This document shows, in pieces, positions 9,101-19,984 of a DNA stretch of 64,000 bases (position 1 is its first letter; every line of letters begins with the position of its first letter). Source of the stretch: CAYNEO01 sp964396245 (lineage in GTDB: Bacteria; Zixibacteria; MSB-5A5; GN15; FEB-12); assembly GCA_964396245.1 (NCBI GenBank), contig CAYNEO010000008.1, forward strand, positions 49,792 through 113,791. The letters are read 5' to 3'. Below the pieces are notes generated by a model. The model was not told the DNA's origin. It saw nothing but the letters and a program-made list of their open reading frames with translations, and made no database searches. Made by a program: the position numbers and the translations under genes.

Positions 9101-12100
9101 AGACGGTTCCGGCTTCACATTTCGGCTGATTTTCAAATGGCGATTCGGGACACTCGATAGTCACATAGTCGCCCGCTGCCACCCGTACACAAACCTCGTC
9201 TGACGCTGACTGACCACACATGTCAGAGGCAGTGATAGTCAGGCAGTACACGCCGAAACTGTCCGGCAGAAAGCAGACCTGCGAGTTTCCCACGTCGAAT
9301 ACGCCGTGAGATACGGTGACATCTTTGAGGTTGCCGTCGGCATCATTTATCTCCACCGGCAGGCATATCTCCTCGAATTCGCACTGCTTGAAGAGTGAAT
9401 CGGTGTTGGTGAAACTGACTGCCGGGTCGCGATTCTCGATAACCTCGATGACCATTTCATCGACATCGACAGCCCCGCATGAATCAGTCGCAGTCACCGT
9501 GACTGTATACGATCCCGAACCTTCGGGAGTAAAACAGGCCAGATTCCGGTACGCATCGTAGCTGGCGCCATCGACAGTTACTGTTTCGAGGTTGTTGTCG
9601 ATATCATTGACGCCGACCGGGATACAGATCTGGCTCAGTTCGCACTGAATAATGCTGGTATCCTGGGGAATTATCACCAGCGGTTTGCTGTTGGTCTGCA
9701 CGTGTACATTGAAGCTGCAACTGTAGGTGCCGCATTCGGTAGTTGCCTGAACAGTGATTTTGTTGTCCACACAGCAATCGGAGTAGAAGCAGGCGGTCTG
9801 ATTTTCCTCATCCCACCATGCGGCGGTGCCGCTCACCGTGACGGTCGCGCCATCCGGAATACCGCCAATCGGGAAACAGAGTGTATCCGGCTCACAGAGG
9901 AACAGGCTCGTATCACCGGGGCACTCGAGCGCGATTGCCTGGTCGGTCATCACGGTTACAACTGCGGTATCGACCGCGGTCGCACCGCAGGAATCGGTAA
10001 CGGTCAGTATAATATTGTAGTGTCCGCTGTCATACGGGACGAAGCAAACGTTGCCGTCTTCGTATTTACCACGGTTGACCGTGACAGACGCAATATCATT
10101 GTCAGGATCATTGAATGAGACTGGCAGGCAGATATATTTCGGATAACAGATGTAAACCGACGTATCCGACATCGGATCGATAGTCGGGAGTCGATTCTGG
10201 TCGACAGTGATATTAACCGTATCCGCGTCACTTGCGCCGCATTCATCGGTTGCTGTCAGTATAATAGTGTACTGGGAAGAGACTTCCGGCACGAAGCAGA
10301 CCTGACCCGTCCGGGGATCATAGGTGCCGAAACTCGTGGTTACATCGGCAACGTTGTCGTCGGTAATACTGACATCGACGCAGACCTGCTCCAGTCCGCA
10401 GAGCTTTATCGAACGATCGTCGCCGAGATCAACAACCGGCGGAACATTGATATCAGCCGTGACAACGATTGTGTCCTCATCATACAGACCGCAGGAATCG
10501 GTAACCCCGGCGATAATCGTGTAGGTTCCGGTGGTGTCGATATCGACGCACAGCTCTCCGGTTAACTCGTCGTATGTCCCGTAATTGGTCGATATGCTCG
10601 CGACACCGAAGTCCGCTGATGTAAGGCTCACCGGCAGACACAGTTGCTGGGGTTCGCAGAGAGACAGAGTCGTGTCATTCGGCAGTTGCACCATCGGCGG
10701 GTCACCCGCGCCCACGTACAGAGTCGAATAGCAAGTGTCGGCCTCGATATCGTTGAAGGCAATAATGCGGATGACGTACTCTCCGCTGGTGTCCACGGGG
10801 ACACAGACGTTACCGTCGGCATATTCGCCGATCGGATCGACCGCGACCTGGACATTCGTGCCGCTGATCGTTACCGGCGTACAGAGGGTAGTCGGCGATG
10901 TCACACAGAGCACGGTATCGACGCTGCCGACGCATGAAACGAGCGGCGGGAAATACTGGGTCACATCTATAGTGAATTGACACGTATCGACATTACAGAA
11001 TGCCGCGGCCGTGACCTCAAAGGTATACTGTCCCGGCGTTTCGATATACGCCACCACTTCACCCGCCTGGGCGTCGTAATAGCCGAACGGAGAAACGGTG
11101 ATCTCGGCACCGGCCGGGGTAATCCCGAGAGGAATCCGAACCGTATCCGGGGTCTCGACCGAGACCGGAATCGGTGAAGCCGGGCAGTCAATCGCCGCAA
11201 ACTCACCCTGCGTTACGGACACGTTGATGGTGTCCTTCACAGTCAGGCCGCAGGAGTCTTTGGCTGACAGGATAATATCGTAATCGCCGAAATCTCCCGG
11301 CGTGAAGCACAGGATAGTATCGTTGACGATGCCCAGCGTGGCCCGGACCTCGACGATATTGTCATTCACATCGGTCAACGAGAATGGAATGCAGATGGGG
11401 TTGAGTTCACAGGTCACAAGACTGGTATCGTCAGGTGCAATAAGAACAGGCGGGGCGTTGAATTCCGCATCGACGACGAACGAACAGGTGTCAACGTTGC
11501 ATTCATTCGAGGCGATAACCTTGACGTTGAAGGAGCCCGTTTCGAACAACGGCAGGTATACCCGGCCGCCGTCGTACCAGGTTCCTTCCGGCTGCGTGGT
11601 AATCTGTATATTATCGCCCGTGACGGTAACCGGGAATGAGAGCGTATCGGATCCGTCGCAGTAGAAGACCGAGGTGTCCGACACGTTGCAGATCATGTCT
11701 ATCGGGTTGGTCACGGTGATATCGAAGGCTATGTCACACGTGTCAGCATTACAGCCGGCTGTTGCAATCACGCGGATGGAGTACGTGCCTGAAGTATCGA
11801 CTTCGAAACAGAGGTTGCCGTCCTGGTAGTAACCATAGTCAGTGCTAACTTCATAGTTCGTCCCGGTGATTTCGAGCGGGAAGCACATCTCTCCCATACC
11901 GCACATGGTCCCGACCTGGGTCCCGGGGCAGGCGATCGAAACAAAATCACCTTCGTTGACGGTCACATGGACAGTGTCCACCGCGTCCGCTCCGCAGCTG
12001 TCGACCACGGTCACCACGATATCATAATCGCCGTACTGAGTCGGCATGAAACAGAGCAGTCCCTGGTCGAGCGTACCGATAGAGGGACTCATGCTGGCGA

Positions 12101-15100
12101 TGTTATTGTCATAGTCACTGATTTCATACGGGAGACAGATTTCATCGAGCTCGCACAGCGTCAGCGAGGAATCCCGGATCGTAATCGTTGGCGGCCGGTT
12201 GAAGGTCGCGAAGACCTTGAAACTGCACGTATCGGAACCGCACTCGCCGAACGCCACCATCGTGATTTGCATGTCCTCTTCGCTCAGCACCGGGACAAAC
12301 AGCCGGCCCTCCTGGATATATGCCGGTTCAGTCACCTGGACATCGTACATGGGACCAGTGACGGTATACGGCAGTTCCACCGTGTCGGGTCCGCAGAGGA
12401 ACAGCGACGTATCAGCCGGGCACGTAATCTCGACCGGTTCGATAATTCCGACCGGTACTGAAATGATGCAGGTATCCGTGTTGCATTCCGCTTCGGCAAT
12501 CACCGTGATCTCGTAGACGCCGTTGGTGTCCGCAAAGAAGCAGAGGCTGCCGTCGGCATAGCTCCCGAAACTCGTAGTGACGGTGTAATTCTGCCCCGTG
12601 ATATTGATTGGAATGCAGATATCTTCGGGGGCACACAGCTGGTACGGCGACGGCTCCGGACACTCTATACTTACTTGCTCGCCGGGATTGACGGTCACGC
12701 AGACATCGACCGTATCGGCGGCTCCGCAGCTGTCGGTCGCGATAACCGATACGCAGTAATCGCCGAACGCAGGCGGCGTGAAGCAGAGCGTCCATGACGT
12801 GCCCTGGTTGGTCAGTTGCCCGGCGCTGCTCGAAACGACGTCGAGATTACTCTCGGGGTCTACGATTGTCAACGGGACACAGATCTCAGAGAGCTCGCAC
12901 TGCTGATAAATCGTGTCTGACGGGACATAGGTGATGACCGGCGGCTGATTGAAATTCACGGTGACGGCCACCTGGTCCATATCGACCGCGCCGCAGTCAT
13001 CGGTCGCGGTCACGGTAACCATATACGTCCCCGCCGTGTCCGGTGTCAGACACAGAAGGTTGCGGTAAGAATCATACGTCGCGCCAACTACCTGGACATC
13101 GACCAGATTATCGTCTATATCATTCACCCCGACCGGCAGGCACAGCTCGTCGGAGCCGCAGAACGACACGGTGGTGTCCTGGGACAGGATGACCAGCGGT
13201 TTACTGTTGGTCTGCACATTGACGGTGAAGCTGCAACTGTACGTGCCGCACCGGGTCGTTGCGCTGACAGTCAGCACGTTCTGCACACAACAATCGGAAT
13301 AAAAACAAACGCTCTGTGTCTCAGCGTCCCACCATGCCGCTGTCCCGCTGACCGAGACAGTGGCATTATCCGGGATGCCGGAGACCGGGAAGCACAGGGT
13401 GTCCGGCTCGCACAGGAAAATGGACGTGTCACCCGGACATTCGAGCGCAACATCCTGATCAGTCGTGACATGCACCATCGCGGTGTCGGCGACAACATTG
13501 CCGCAGCTGTCTGCGACAGTGACAATAATGGTGTAGTCCTGCCCGTTGTACGGAACGAAACAGATCTCACCGTCCTTGTAGGTGCCGCGATTAACCGTGA
13601 TGGAGGAGATATCGTTGTCGGGATCAGTTATATCCACGGGCAGGCAGACGTACTCGGGATTACAGATATACACCGAAGTATCATTGAGGCCGCTGATAAC
13701 CGGCGGGCCACGCAGGTCAACGCCGATGACAACGGTGTCCGCGACCGTAATTTCACACGCATCCGTGATACTGGCAATTATGGTATAGGTTCCGGAGGTA
13801 TCGGGCGTGAAACAGATCTGCCCGGAAGAAGGATCGTATGAACCGAAATTGAGAGAATAGACCTCGGTATCATCGTCCGTTATGGTAGCATCGAAACAGA
13901 TCTGTTCGAGATCGCAGAGGAGCCTGTCAAAATCCGGTCCGAGGTTGACGACCGGCGTGCCGTTTACGTCGACAGTAACCACCGTCGTGTCGGCGTCCAT
14001 TACGCCGCAGGAATCGGTGGCGGAGAGTACGATCGTATAGACTCCCGAAGTATCCGCGTCAAAACACACCTGGTCGGTATTGGCGTCGAAAGTCCCGTAG
14101 TTAAGCGTTATCTCGGCAATGTCATTGTCGGGGTCGGATACTGAGGCTTCGAAACAGATCGGCTCGATCTGGCAGAGACTCAAAGAATAATCCGCCGGCA
14201 TCGTTACGACCGGCGGCCGATTGCCATCGATGGTCACCGGCACGGTGCAGGTGTCGGCGTTGCCGCAGCTGTCGACAACTTCGAGCACGACATCAAACTG
14301 GGATGACTCCGAGCCCTCAACACAGACGGTCCTGCCGTCAATGGTGGCATTGCCCGAGAGCACGTTGAAGGTGAGTTCTCCGGATTCCGGGTCGGTTGCA
14401 TCTATGTCGAAACAGAAGGTATCAACATCGCAAGTATAGAACGTCTGCGGATCGGGACAGACTATGACAGGCGGCTGGTCAATATACACTCTAACCCACA
14501 CGGTATCGCGGAAGCAAGGCGGTGTTGGAGGCAAACCATCCCCTGATTGACCGTCAAGCGGACAGACATCGGTCAGGCAGTACACAAACATGTAGGTGGC
14601 CGAAGCCACGTTGTCAGGCATGAAGCAGGTCTGCCCGGAGCTGTCCGTCACCAGCGTGGTCTGTCCCGGACCCTCGATTTGAGTGATCGTGACCGGTCCT
14701 CCCTCCGGATCGACACCGACGACATCGATACAGAGCTCTTCGGGTGCGCACAACTCGAAAGAGAACTCGTGAGTGTCCAGGGCGGGCGGCTGGTTAACGG
14801 TAATCGAATCGAGAATGGTCGCGGTGTCCGAGGCACATTGATCGGAGACGGCGACGTGGAATTCGTAGACACCGGCTGTATCCGGATCGTACGTTATGAC
14901 ACCCGTGGCGGCATCTATCATGCCGGGTCCGGAGAGCAACTCGAAAGTCAGCGACTCGCCATCGGGATCGAACGCCTCTACCGGGAGATCCCGTGTTTGC
15001 GTCTCGTAGCAAAACTCACGGGCAAAGCTCTGGTCGCTTATTTCCGGGGGATGGTTGAGAACGACCGTGAATATAACCGTGTCTTTGGTAACCTGGTTAT

Positions 15101-15428
15101 ACTTATCCGTGACTTTCCAGATAAATCGATACACGCCGGCAGTATCGGGATAGAAGCAGACCGTCTCGGTAAAATCATCCGAGAACTTTTTGGTCGGATA
15201 ATCGATCCCGCCCTCCAGAAGGGTCAGGTAGAGGGACTCATCAGCGTCCGGGTCGGTAACCACGATGTCGTAACAAATAGAGTCCGTCTCGCATAAGAGT
15301 ATAGTCGTATCGTTGGGCAGCTTCATTTTTGGCGCCCACGTGGGGATGGCCAGCGCGGAGCTGTTTACGGTGAGAAATGCGAGACAGGATATGGTGAGAA
15401 TAAGGAAGAGATTCCCTAACCGCTTCAT
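6135..15428 (-). CDS. Giant secreted repeat protein with cohesin-like, dockerin-like and T9SS-type sorting domains
   Basis: A 3097-residue exported protein. The start at 15428 is preferred over a further upstream in-frame ATG because GGAGGAAAG directly precedes it and it opens a signal peptide (MKRLGNLFLILTISCLAFL). The body is a chain of about 27 Ig/cadherin-like units of 80-110 residues. Each has paired cysteines (LCEPDTLCFPV type), a GTYDxxxGQVCFxPDTSG strand region and a TDSCG motif, so disulfide-stabilised units are likely. Two large super-repeats occupy about residues 403-1576 and 1576-2505. Near 2596-2800 a cohesin-like domain (VAGFDILISYDASALSF) is followed by a dockerin-like pair (DINLDG near 2813, DVNADG about 40 residues on). 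The last 85 residues form a FlgD-like sorting tail (NYPNPFNPSTNISF, GVYLYRLEAGSF). Probable role: cell-surface or matrix adhesion/scaffold; this is inferred. Confidence 0.9.
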   Translation of the reverse strand: MKRLGNLFLILTISCLAFLTVNSSALAIPTWAPKMKLPNDTTILLCETDSICYDIVVTDPDADESLYLTLLEGGIDYPTKKFSDDFTETVCFYPDTAGVYRFIWKVTDKYNQVTKDTVIFTVVLNHPPEISDQSFAREFCYETQTRDLPVEAFDPDGESLTFELLSGPGMIDAATGVITYDPDTAGVYEFHVAVSDQCASDTATILDSITVNQPPALDTHEFSFELCAPEELCIDVVGVDPEGGPVTITQIEGPGQTTLVTDSSGQTCFMPDNVASATYMFVYCLTDVCPLDGQSGDGLPPTPPCFRDTVWVRVYIDQPPVIVCPDPQTFYTCDVDTFCFDIDATDPESGELTFNVLSGNATIDGRTVCVEGSESSQFDVVLEVVDSCGNADTCTVPVTIDGNRPPVVTMPADYSLSLCQIEPICFEASVSDPDNDIAEITLNYGTFDANTDQVCFDADTSGVYTIVLSATDSCGVMDADTTVVTVDVNGTPVVNLGPDFDRLLCDLEQICFDATITDDDTEVYSLNFGSYDPSSGQICFTPDTSGTYTIIASITDACEITVADTVVIGVDLRGPPVISGLNDTSVYICNPEYVCLPVDITDPDNDISSITVNRGTYKDGEICFVPYNGQDYTIIVTVADSCGNVVADTAMVHVTTDQDVALECPGDTSIFLCEPDTLCFPVSGIPDNATVSVSGTAAWWDAETQSVCFYSDCCVQNVLTVSATTRCGTYSCSFTVNVQTNSKPLVILSQDTTVSFCGSDELCLPVGVNDIDDNLVDVQVVGATYDSYRNLLCLTPDTAGTYMVTVTATDDCGAVDMDQVAVTVNFNQPPVITYVPSDTIYQQCELSEICVPLTIVDPESNLDVVSSSAGQLTNQGTSWTLCFTPPAFGDYCVSVIATDSCGAADTVDVCVTVNPGEQVSIECPEPSPYQLCAPEDICIPINITGQNYTVTTSFGSYADGSLCFFADTNGVYEITVIAEAECNTDTCIISVPVGIIEPVEITCPADTSLFLCGPDTVELPYTVTGPMYDVQVTEPAYIQEGRLFVPVLSEEDMQITMVAFGECGSDTCSFKVFATFNRPPTITIRDSSLTLCELDEICLPYEISDYDNNIASMSPSIGTLDQGLLCFMPTQYGDYDIVVTVVDSCGADAVDTVHVTVNEGDFVSIACPGTQVGTMCGMGEMCFPLEITGTNYEVSTDYGYYQDGNLCFEVDTSGTYSIRVIATAGCNADTCDIAFDITVTNPIDMICNVSDTSVFYCDGSDTLSFPVTVTGDNIQITTQPEGTWYDGGRVYLPLFETGSFNVKVIASNECNVDTCSFVVDAEFNAPPVLIAPDDTSLVTCELNPICIPFSLTDVNDNIVEVRATLGIVNDTILCFTPGDFGDYDIILSAKDSCGLTVKDTINVSVTQGEFAAIDCPASPIPVSVETPDTVRIPLGITPAGAEITVSPFGYYDAQAGEVVAYIETPGQYTFEVTAAAFCNVDTCQFTIDVTQYFPPLVSCVGSVDTVLCVTSPTTLCTPVTISGTNVQVAVDPIGEYADGNVCVPVDTSGEYVIRIIAFNDIEADTCYSTLYVGAGDPPMVQLPNDTTLSLCEPQQLCLPVSLTSADFGVASISTNYGTYDELTGELCVDIDTTGTYTIIAGVTDSCGLYDEDTIVVTADINVPPVVDLGDDRSIKLCGLEQVCVDVSITDDNVADVTTSFGTYDPRTGQVCFVPEVSSQYTIILTATDECGASDADTVNITVDQNRLPTIDPMSDTSVYICYPKYICLPVSFNDPDNDIASVTVNRGKYEDGNVCFVPYDSGHYNIILTVTDSCGATAVDTAVVTVMTDQAIALECPGDTSLFLCEPDTLCFPIGGIPDGATVTVSGTAAWWDEENQTACFYSDCCVDNKITVQATTECGTYSCSFNVHVQTNSKPLVIIPQDTSIIQCELSQICIPVGVNDIDNNLETVTVDGASYDAYRNLACFTPEGSGSYTVTVTATDSCGAVDVDEMVIEVIENRDPAVSFTNTDSLFKQCEFEEICLPVEINDADGNLKDVTVSHGVFDVGNSQVCFLPDSFGVYCLTITASDMCGQSASDEVCVRVAAGDYVTIECPESPFENQPKCEAGTVCIPLKITGTNFSVTADVGEWTDGSLCFQADTSGLYSITVIAAAQCSADTCTVEVPVEILGPTAITCPDNQRVFLCEPDTLCYDFSVSSGVTGITVTAPAYINGSTVCVPVLQDDSLTIKLVAEGLCGTDSCEFYVVSDINSAPVVSAGPDFELVKCNFEEVCVPLTITDDDNNIASITSNIGTVRAEQNQVCFTPDHFGDYMIIVTVTDECDASDVDTVVVSYTEGAQASIMCPEDDQFASLCGPDTVCIIAPITPSDAEITVLPNGKYDAQTHEICVYATESGTIPVTVIAAAECGADTCNFNLQVEIGEPPAVSCPSQIDTMLCLSEPDTLCFPVSVTGTGVQVSVKPAGEYAAGFVCVPISSPGDYSVQIIATGVCGVDTCTTDITVDADQAPTLFVPAYRTVERCPNDTDHICIDSIFATDPESEVTVTQICGPGEFTALQPDSGYICFVPDTFGVYTFCVQADDGCQSVVDTVMVDVQLRADCEVCVRAYIDGGVCTPVGLRKIVAINLETNDAVAGFDILISYDASALSFMNATKAGSVIEAYEYFTYNLNNGACGGNCPSGIVRLVGIADINNGSAHPPDSVYTPQGPIAYIEFQVANDQNLGSQFLPINFVWYDCGDNTFSNPSGTLLYTDLRIFNAENILIWDEDDDVAYPSGSRPFGIGAPDECMTGTDKGQPYRCVEFYNGGICITPPEELDDRGDINLDGLAYTIADAVLFTRYFIYGFSAFTINIAGQTAATDVNADGITLSVSDLVYLIRVVVGDADPIPKPVPTAGDLQVSTTIESGHMDIITDAPETIGAAYFVYDLDPGLHIDDARLTEASAGMDIDYSVENNQLKLLVYNIGTGRIEPGHNCILELPCTGQGSARLVKTEAADYIGRPYKVLNGSETLPTGYSLNQNYPNPFNPSTNISFALPQPSDWTLNIYNIRGELVRRFTGSDGAGDVLIVWDGVSNRGEQVASGVYLYRLEAGSFVETRKMMLLK

Positions 15429-15816
15429 CTTTCCTCCAAAGCACAAGTGAGCGCAGAGCGTGGGTCGCTGTGGCTGCTTCTCAGTGTCAATCCGAACAGA
15501 ATTTCCCCATAAACGCAGAAAATGCTTTAAGTTTATAAGGCGACTTGACGGCCGATAACGGCCCTTTGCGGCAGTAAGGTTGAAGTAATAGTAATTTAGA
15601 CCTTTCAGCCGCATAAATATACCATTTACGACCCATAAGTCAAGAGCTATTCGTTCTCTGGCCAGTCTCCTGCAAGAAGCGGGCCAACATCTAAGTCGTT
15701 GTATTCGCTGGTATTAGGGCGTCTATCTAAAGTTTATTGCACCCCGTTGACGATTATGTGTAACCTGAATACCAAAATGTGCTTTTCGTTTCTTATTGCG
15801 AGCCTTCAGACTCTCC
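15429..15816. other. Upstream region of the giant gene, no gene seen
   Basis: About 390 bp, more AT-rich than the neighbouring genes. It should contain the minus-strand promoter of the giant gene, but I cannot choose one with confidence. On the plus strand a TTGACG (15747-15752) lies 17 bp before a weak TACCAA; it could start the structured RNA downstream. No convincing reading frame. Confidence 0.4.
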
Positions 15817-15889
15817 GGTTGGGGATCCCGGAAGGACCCGCAGGTGCTGCGCCGGGAGGCTGAACCAACCCTCTCCGAGGGTCTTTTCC
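15817..15889 (+). ncRNA. Candidate structured RNA followed by a terminator-like hairpin
   Basis: Three nested helices are all perfectly paired: GGTTGG (15817-15822) with CCAACC (15865-15870), TCCCGG (15826-15831) with CCGGGA (15852-15857), and CGCAG (15839-15843) with CTGCG (15847-15851). An internal loop GGA/GGCTGAA and a one-sided AAGGACC bulge separate them. Directly after, ACCCTC-TCC-GAGGGT (15868-15882) runs into CTTTT. The terminator's left arm shares three bases with the outer helix's right arm, so the two structures exclude one another, as in a riboswitch or attenuator. It lies 126 bp upstream of acs but also upstream of a separate promoter, so a free small RNA is equally possible. 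It does not match riboswitch consensus sequences I know. Confidence 0.55.
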
Positions 15890-15949
15890 CTTCAACGTCC
15901 AACCCGCAGAGATTCCGGTCCGAACGAGGCCGTCGCCAGATTCGAAAGC

Positions 15950-15977
15950 TTGACAAAATAGGTTCAATCTATACATT
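15950..15977 (+). promoter_or_regulatory. Candidate sigma70-type promoter of acs
   Basis: TTGACA (15950-15955), 16-bp spacer, TACATT (15972-15977); an overlapping TATACA gives a shorter spacer. The predicted start is about 30 bp before the acs ATG, and the acs ribosome-binding site AGGAGA lies in between. Confidence 0.55.
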
Positions 15978-16014
15978 TTAGATCACTGACCATCGCAAAC
16001 GACAGGAGACCCGC

Positions 16015-17994
<1,980 letters not shown>

Positions 17995-18026
17995 CTCTCG
18001 TGCAATAGGGATCGACGCATGAGACA

Positions 18027-18057
18027 AACGGCGACAGGCAATCAGCCTGTCGCCGTT
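18027..18057. terminator. Bidirectional hairpin between acs and the SPFH lipoprotein gene
   Basis: AACGGCGACAGGC and GCCTGTCGCCGTT form a perfect 13-bp stem with an AATCA loop. No long U-tract follows on the plus strand; on the minus strand GTTTGTCTC follows. It lies between two convergent genes and probably terminates both. Confidence 0.75.
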
Positions 18058-18084
18058 CCAATGTTGGATAGCATCGTTTTCTGA

Positions 18085-18897
18085 CTACTTGTCTGCCCCG
18101 AGAATTACCGGCAGATCGCTGGATGAATTGCCGACAATCACGATTTTGGTATTGCTGGATTCGGCCAGTTTCTGGGTCGCCTCGATACCTTTCCATTTCA
18201 GCAGTGACTCGGTAATTCCCGCGCTGACAATCTTCTGGAAATCGGCGATACCCTGGGCTTCGATCCGTTTTCGTTCCGCCTCGAGTTTCTCTTTCTCGAT
18301 CGTGAACTGCATTTTCTGAGCCTCCTGATCGGCGGTCAGCTTGAAGTTGATCGCCTCGGATATCTTCTCCGGTATGGTAACATCTCGAATGAGCACATTT
18401 TCCAACACGATGTACCGTTTGGCTACCTCCTTGGTCAACTGATCGAGGATTTCGGTCCTTACCTCGTCTCGCTTGGTGGAGTAGATTTCCTCCGGTTTGT
18501 ACCGGCCGGCAATTTCTCGCGCGATGCTGCGCAGGTTAGGGGCCACGTAAACATCGTAGTAATTGGGACCGACGGTCACCTGAAGCGAATCGAGTTTGGC
18601 CGCCTCGGGGCGATACAGTACCGAAACTTCAATTTTGATAGTGGCGCCATCGGAGGACAGCACAACCAACGGCTCTTTTTGCTCCTGGGTCTGTATCCGG
18701 TAGACGAACATGCTGTTCCACGGGAAGTGCCAGTTGAACCCCTCGCTGTAGATTTTTCCCATCTCGGTGCCGCTGCCGAACTTGTAGAAAAATACGGCGC
18801 GATGGCCGGACGGGACCTGCGTGCCACACCCGACCAGAGTGGCCGAGATCAGAACCACAAGAATTAGGGGCAAGAGATGTGTGTGTTTCCTGGACAT
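18085..18897 (-). CDS. Prohibitin/SPFH (Band 7) domain lipoprotein
   Basis: A 270-residue protein with a lipoprotein signal (LVGC, lipidated Cys24) followed by an SPFH/Band 7 domain: VPSGHRAVFFYKFG, GFNWHFPWNSMFVYRIQTQ, VSVLYRP, and the YIVLENVLIRDVTIPEKISEAI segment typical of prohibitins. A charged coiled coil (QFTIEKEKLEAERKRIEAQG, about 195-215) follows. SPFH proteins form large ring or cage oligomers that organise membrane proteins and proteases. Most bacterial members have a transmembrane anchor, so the lipobox is a slight variation, as in other prohibitin-like lipoproteins. AAGGAGG lies five bases before the ATG. No NfeD-type protease partner is adjacent. Confidence 0.9.
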   Translation of the reverse strand: MSRKHTHLLPLILVVLISATLVGCGTQVPSGHRAVFFYKFGSGTEMGKIYSEGFNWHFPWNSMFVYRIQTQEQKEPLVVLSSDGATIKIEVSVLYRPEAAKLDSLQVTVGPNYYDVYVAPNLRSIAREIAGRYKPEEIYSTKRDEVRTEILDQLTKEVAKRYIVLENVLIRDVTIPEKISEAINFKLTADQEAQKMQFTIEKEKLEAERKRIEAQGIADFQKIVSAGITESLLKWKGIEATQKLAESSNTKIVIVGNSSSDLPVILGADK

Positions 18898-18966
18898 AAA
18901 ACCTCCTTGTCTTTCTATTACGCTCAGTTTGCTGGATTTCTGCGCGCGGCTTTCGTGTCTTATATG

Positions 18967-18996
18967 ATATTACAGTCAACAAGGTTAGATATTCAA
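18967..18996 (-). promoter_or_regulatory. Possible promoter of the SPFH lipoprotein gene
   Basis: On the minus strand TTGAAT (18996-18991), 18-bp spacer, TAATAT (18972-18967), about 70 bp before the ATG. AT-rich surroundings support it; the spacing is slightly long. Confidence 0.35.
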
Positions 18997-19060
18997 GAAA
19001 AAAGAGTGCGGCCCGTGAATGGGCGGTAAATCTCTGACCTGAGAGATCTTATCGCATAGG

Positions 19061-19963
19061 CTATTGAAGGATTCGATAGGGGAATGCCCATGCCTTGGCG
19101 AAGGACTGGTCGCTGTCATCGAATGATTGAATCATCACCACTTCGTACAGTCGCGAGTTACTCGTTGGTGCCGTAATAGTGTCGACGTAATGATCGGTGT
19201 CTATCCTGTCCATCGGTTCCATGAAGAACCCGCTGTTTGCGGTGGCGGACAACAACTGGAAATACTTCACGGGAGACTGAGAGTTTGCCGTCTCCGTACT
19301 GACCACGATCTGTGTCCCTCGGGGAATCCTCGCCATGTCCGTTAGTGAAATGTACCTGCATTTGAGCACAGAACTCACCGGGGTCTGAGTGTATAGATCG
19401 AGATCACCCGGGAATGGAGTCATCCCGTGGGGAGTGACCGCGACTCTCACCGGTAAGGTACCGGGAAGCGCGCTGGATGGTACGCCGACTCCCCAGAGTT
19501 TCCAGCCGACATACGCCTGTGCGTCGGTGCCGAGTTTCAGGAAGAAGCCGACCCGGGTGAGATACCGTATGCTGCCGCTGTCGACGATGGCGTTATCCGA
19601 AACGCGGTATCTTCGTACGATGAATGAATCCAGAACAAAAGCCGCGGCCTCGGCCAGCTCGCCAAGGTTGCCGTAATCGGCGCGGTTGGTATCGACAATC
19701 ACTGTCGTCTGCCTCCCGCGGGTAAGCACCGAATCGCGGTACATCACGGTATCGCCCGGTGCAGCATACGGCGTGGGAAGAATCAGACTGTCGGATCGGA
19801 AGAATTGCTGGCCTTCCTCGGTTTCCCGAATGTACCTGGCAATTTCATCCTCATCGATCACGTACGGGACGTCCTTCTCGCTTCCGCACCCGCCGAAAAA
19901 GGCCGGGGTTGACGCTACGATGGCTAGGCCGAAAATGAATATGCTCAGGCTGGTTCTTTTCAT
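19061..19963 (-). CDS. Lipoprotein of unknown function
   Basis: A 300-residue protein with a type II signal ending FFGGC (lipidated Cys26), so it is a membrane-anchored lipoprotein. I do not recognise its family. After an acidic stretch (DEDEIARYIRETEEGQQFF) it is mostly predicted beta structure with many S/T/D residues, for example TVIVDTNRADYGN, GSIRYLTRVGFFLKLG and a C-terminal AFPYRILQ. No catalytic motif or repeat is evident. GAGGAAAT precedes the ATG. The gene stands alone between the SPFH lipoprotein gene and uvrB; all three are on the same strand, and the 21-bp distance from uvrB's stop suggests co-transcription with uvrB. Confidence 0.8.
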   Translation of the reverse strand: MKRTSLSIFIFGLAIVASTPAFFGGCGSEKDVPYVIDEDEIARYIRETEEGQQFFRSDSLILPTPYAAPGDTVMYRDSVLTRGRQTTVIVDTNRADYGNLGELAEAAAFVLDSFIVRRYRVSDNAIVDSGSIRYLTRVGFFLKLGTDAQAYVGWKLWGVGVPSSALPGTLPVRVAVTPHGMTPFPGDLDLYTQTPVSSVLKCRYISLTDMARIPRGTQIVVSTETANSQSPVKYFQLLSATANSGFFMEPMDRIDTDHYVDTITAPTSNSRLYEVVMIQSFDDSDQSFAKAWAFPYRILQ

Positions 19964-19984
19964 ATTTCCTCAGATGAGAGACGG

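Noticed and set aside
6135..15428. Repetitive DNA suggesting a CRISPR array or satellite
   Set aside because: Repeats are of domain length (about 80-110 codons), diverged at DNA level and in one open frame; there are no short direct repeats with spacers.
15429..15614. N-terminal extension of the giant protein up to 15614
   Set aside because: The added 62 residues would hide the signal peptide, while GGAGGAAAG points to the start at 15428.
15817..15889. Small SRP RNA
   Set aside because: A CGGAAGGA stretch recalls the SRP domain IV loop, but the flanking symmetric loop with AGCAGC is absent and the helices fit a different fold.
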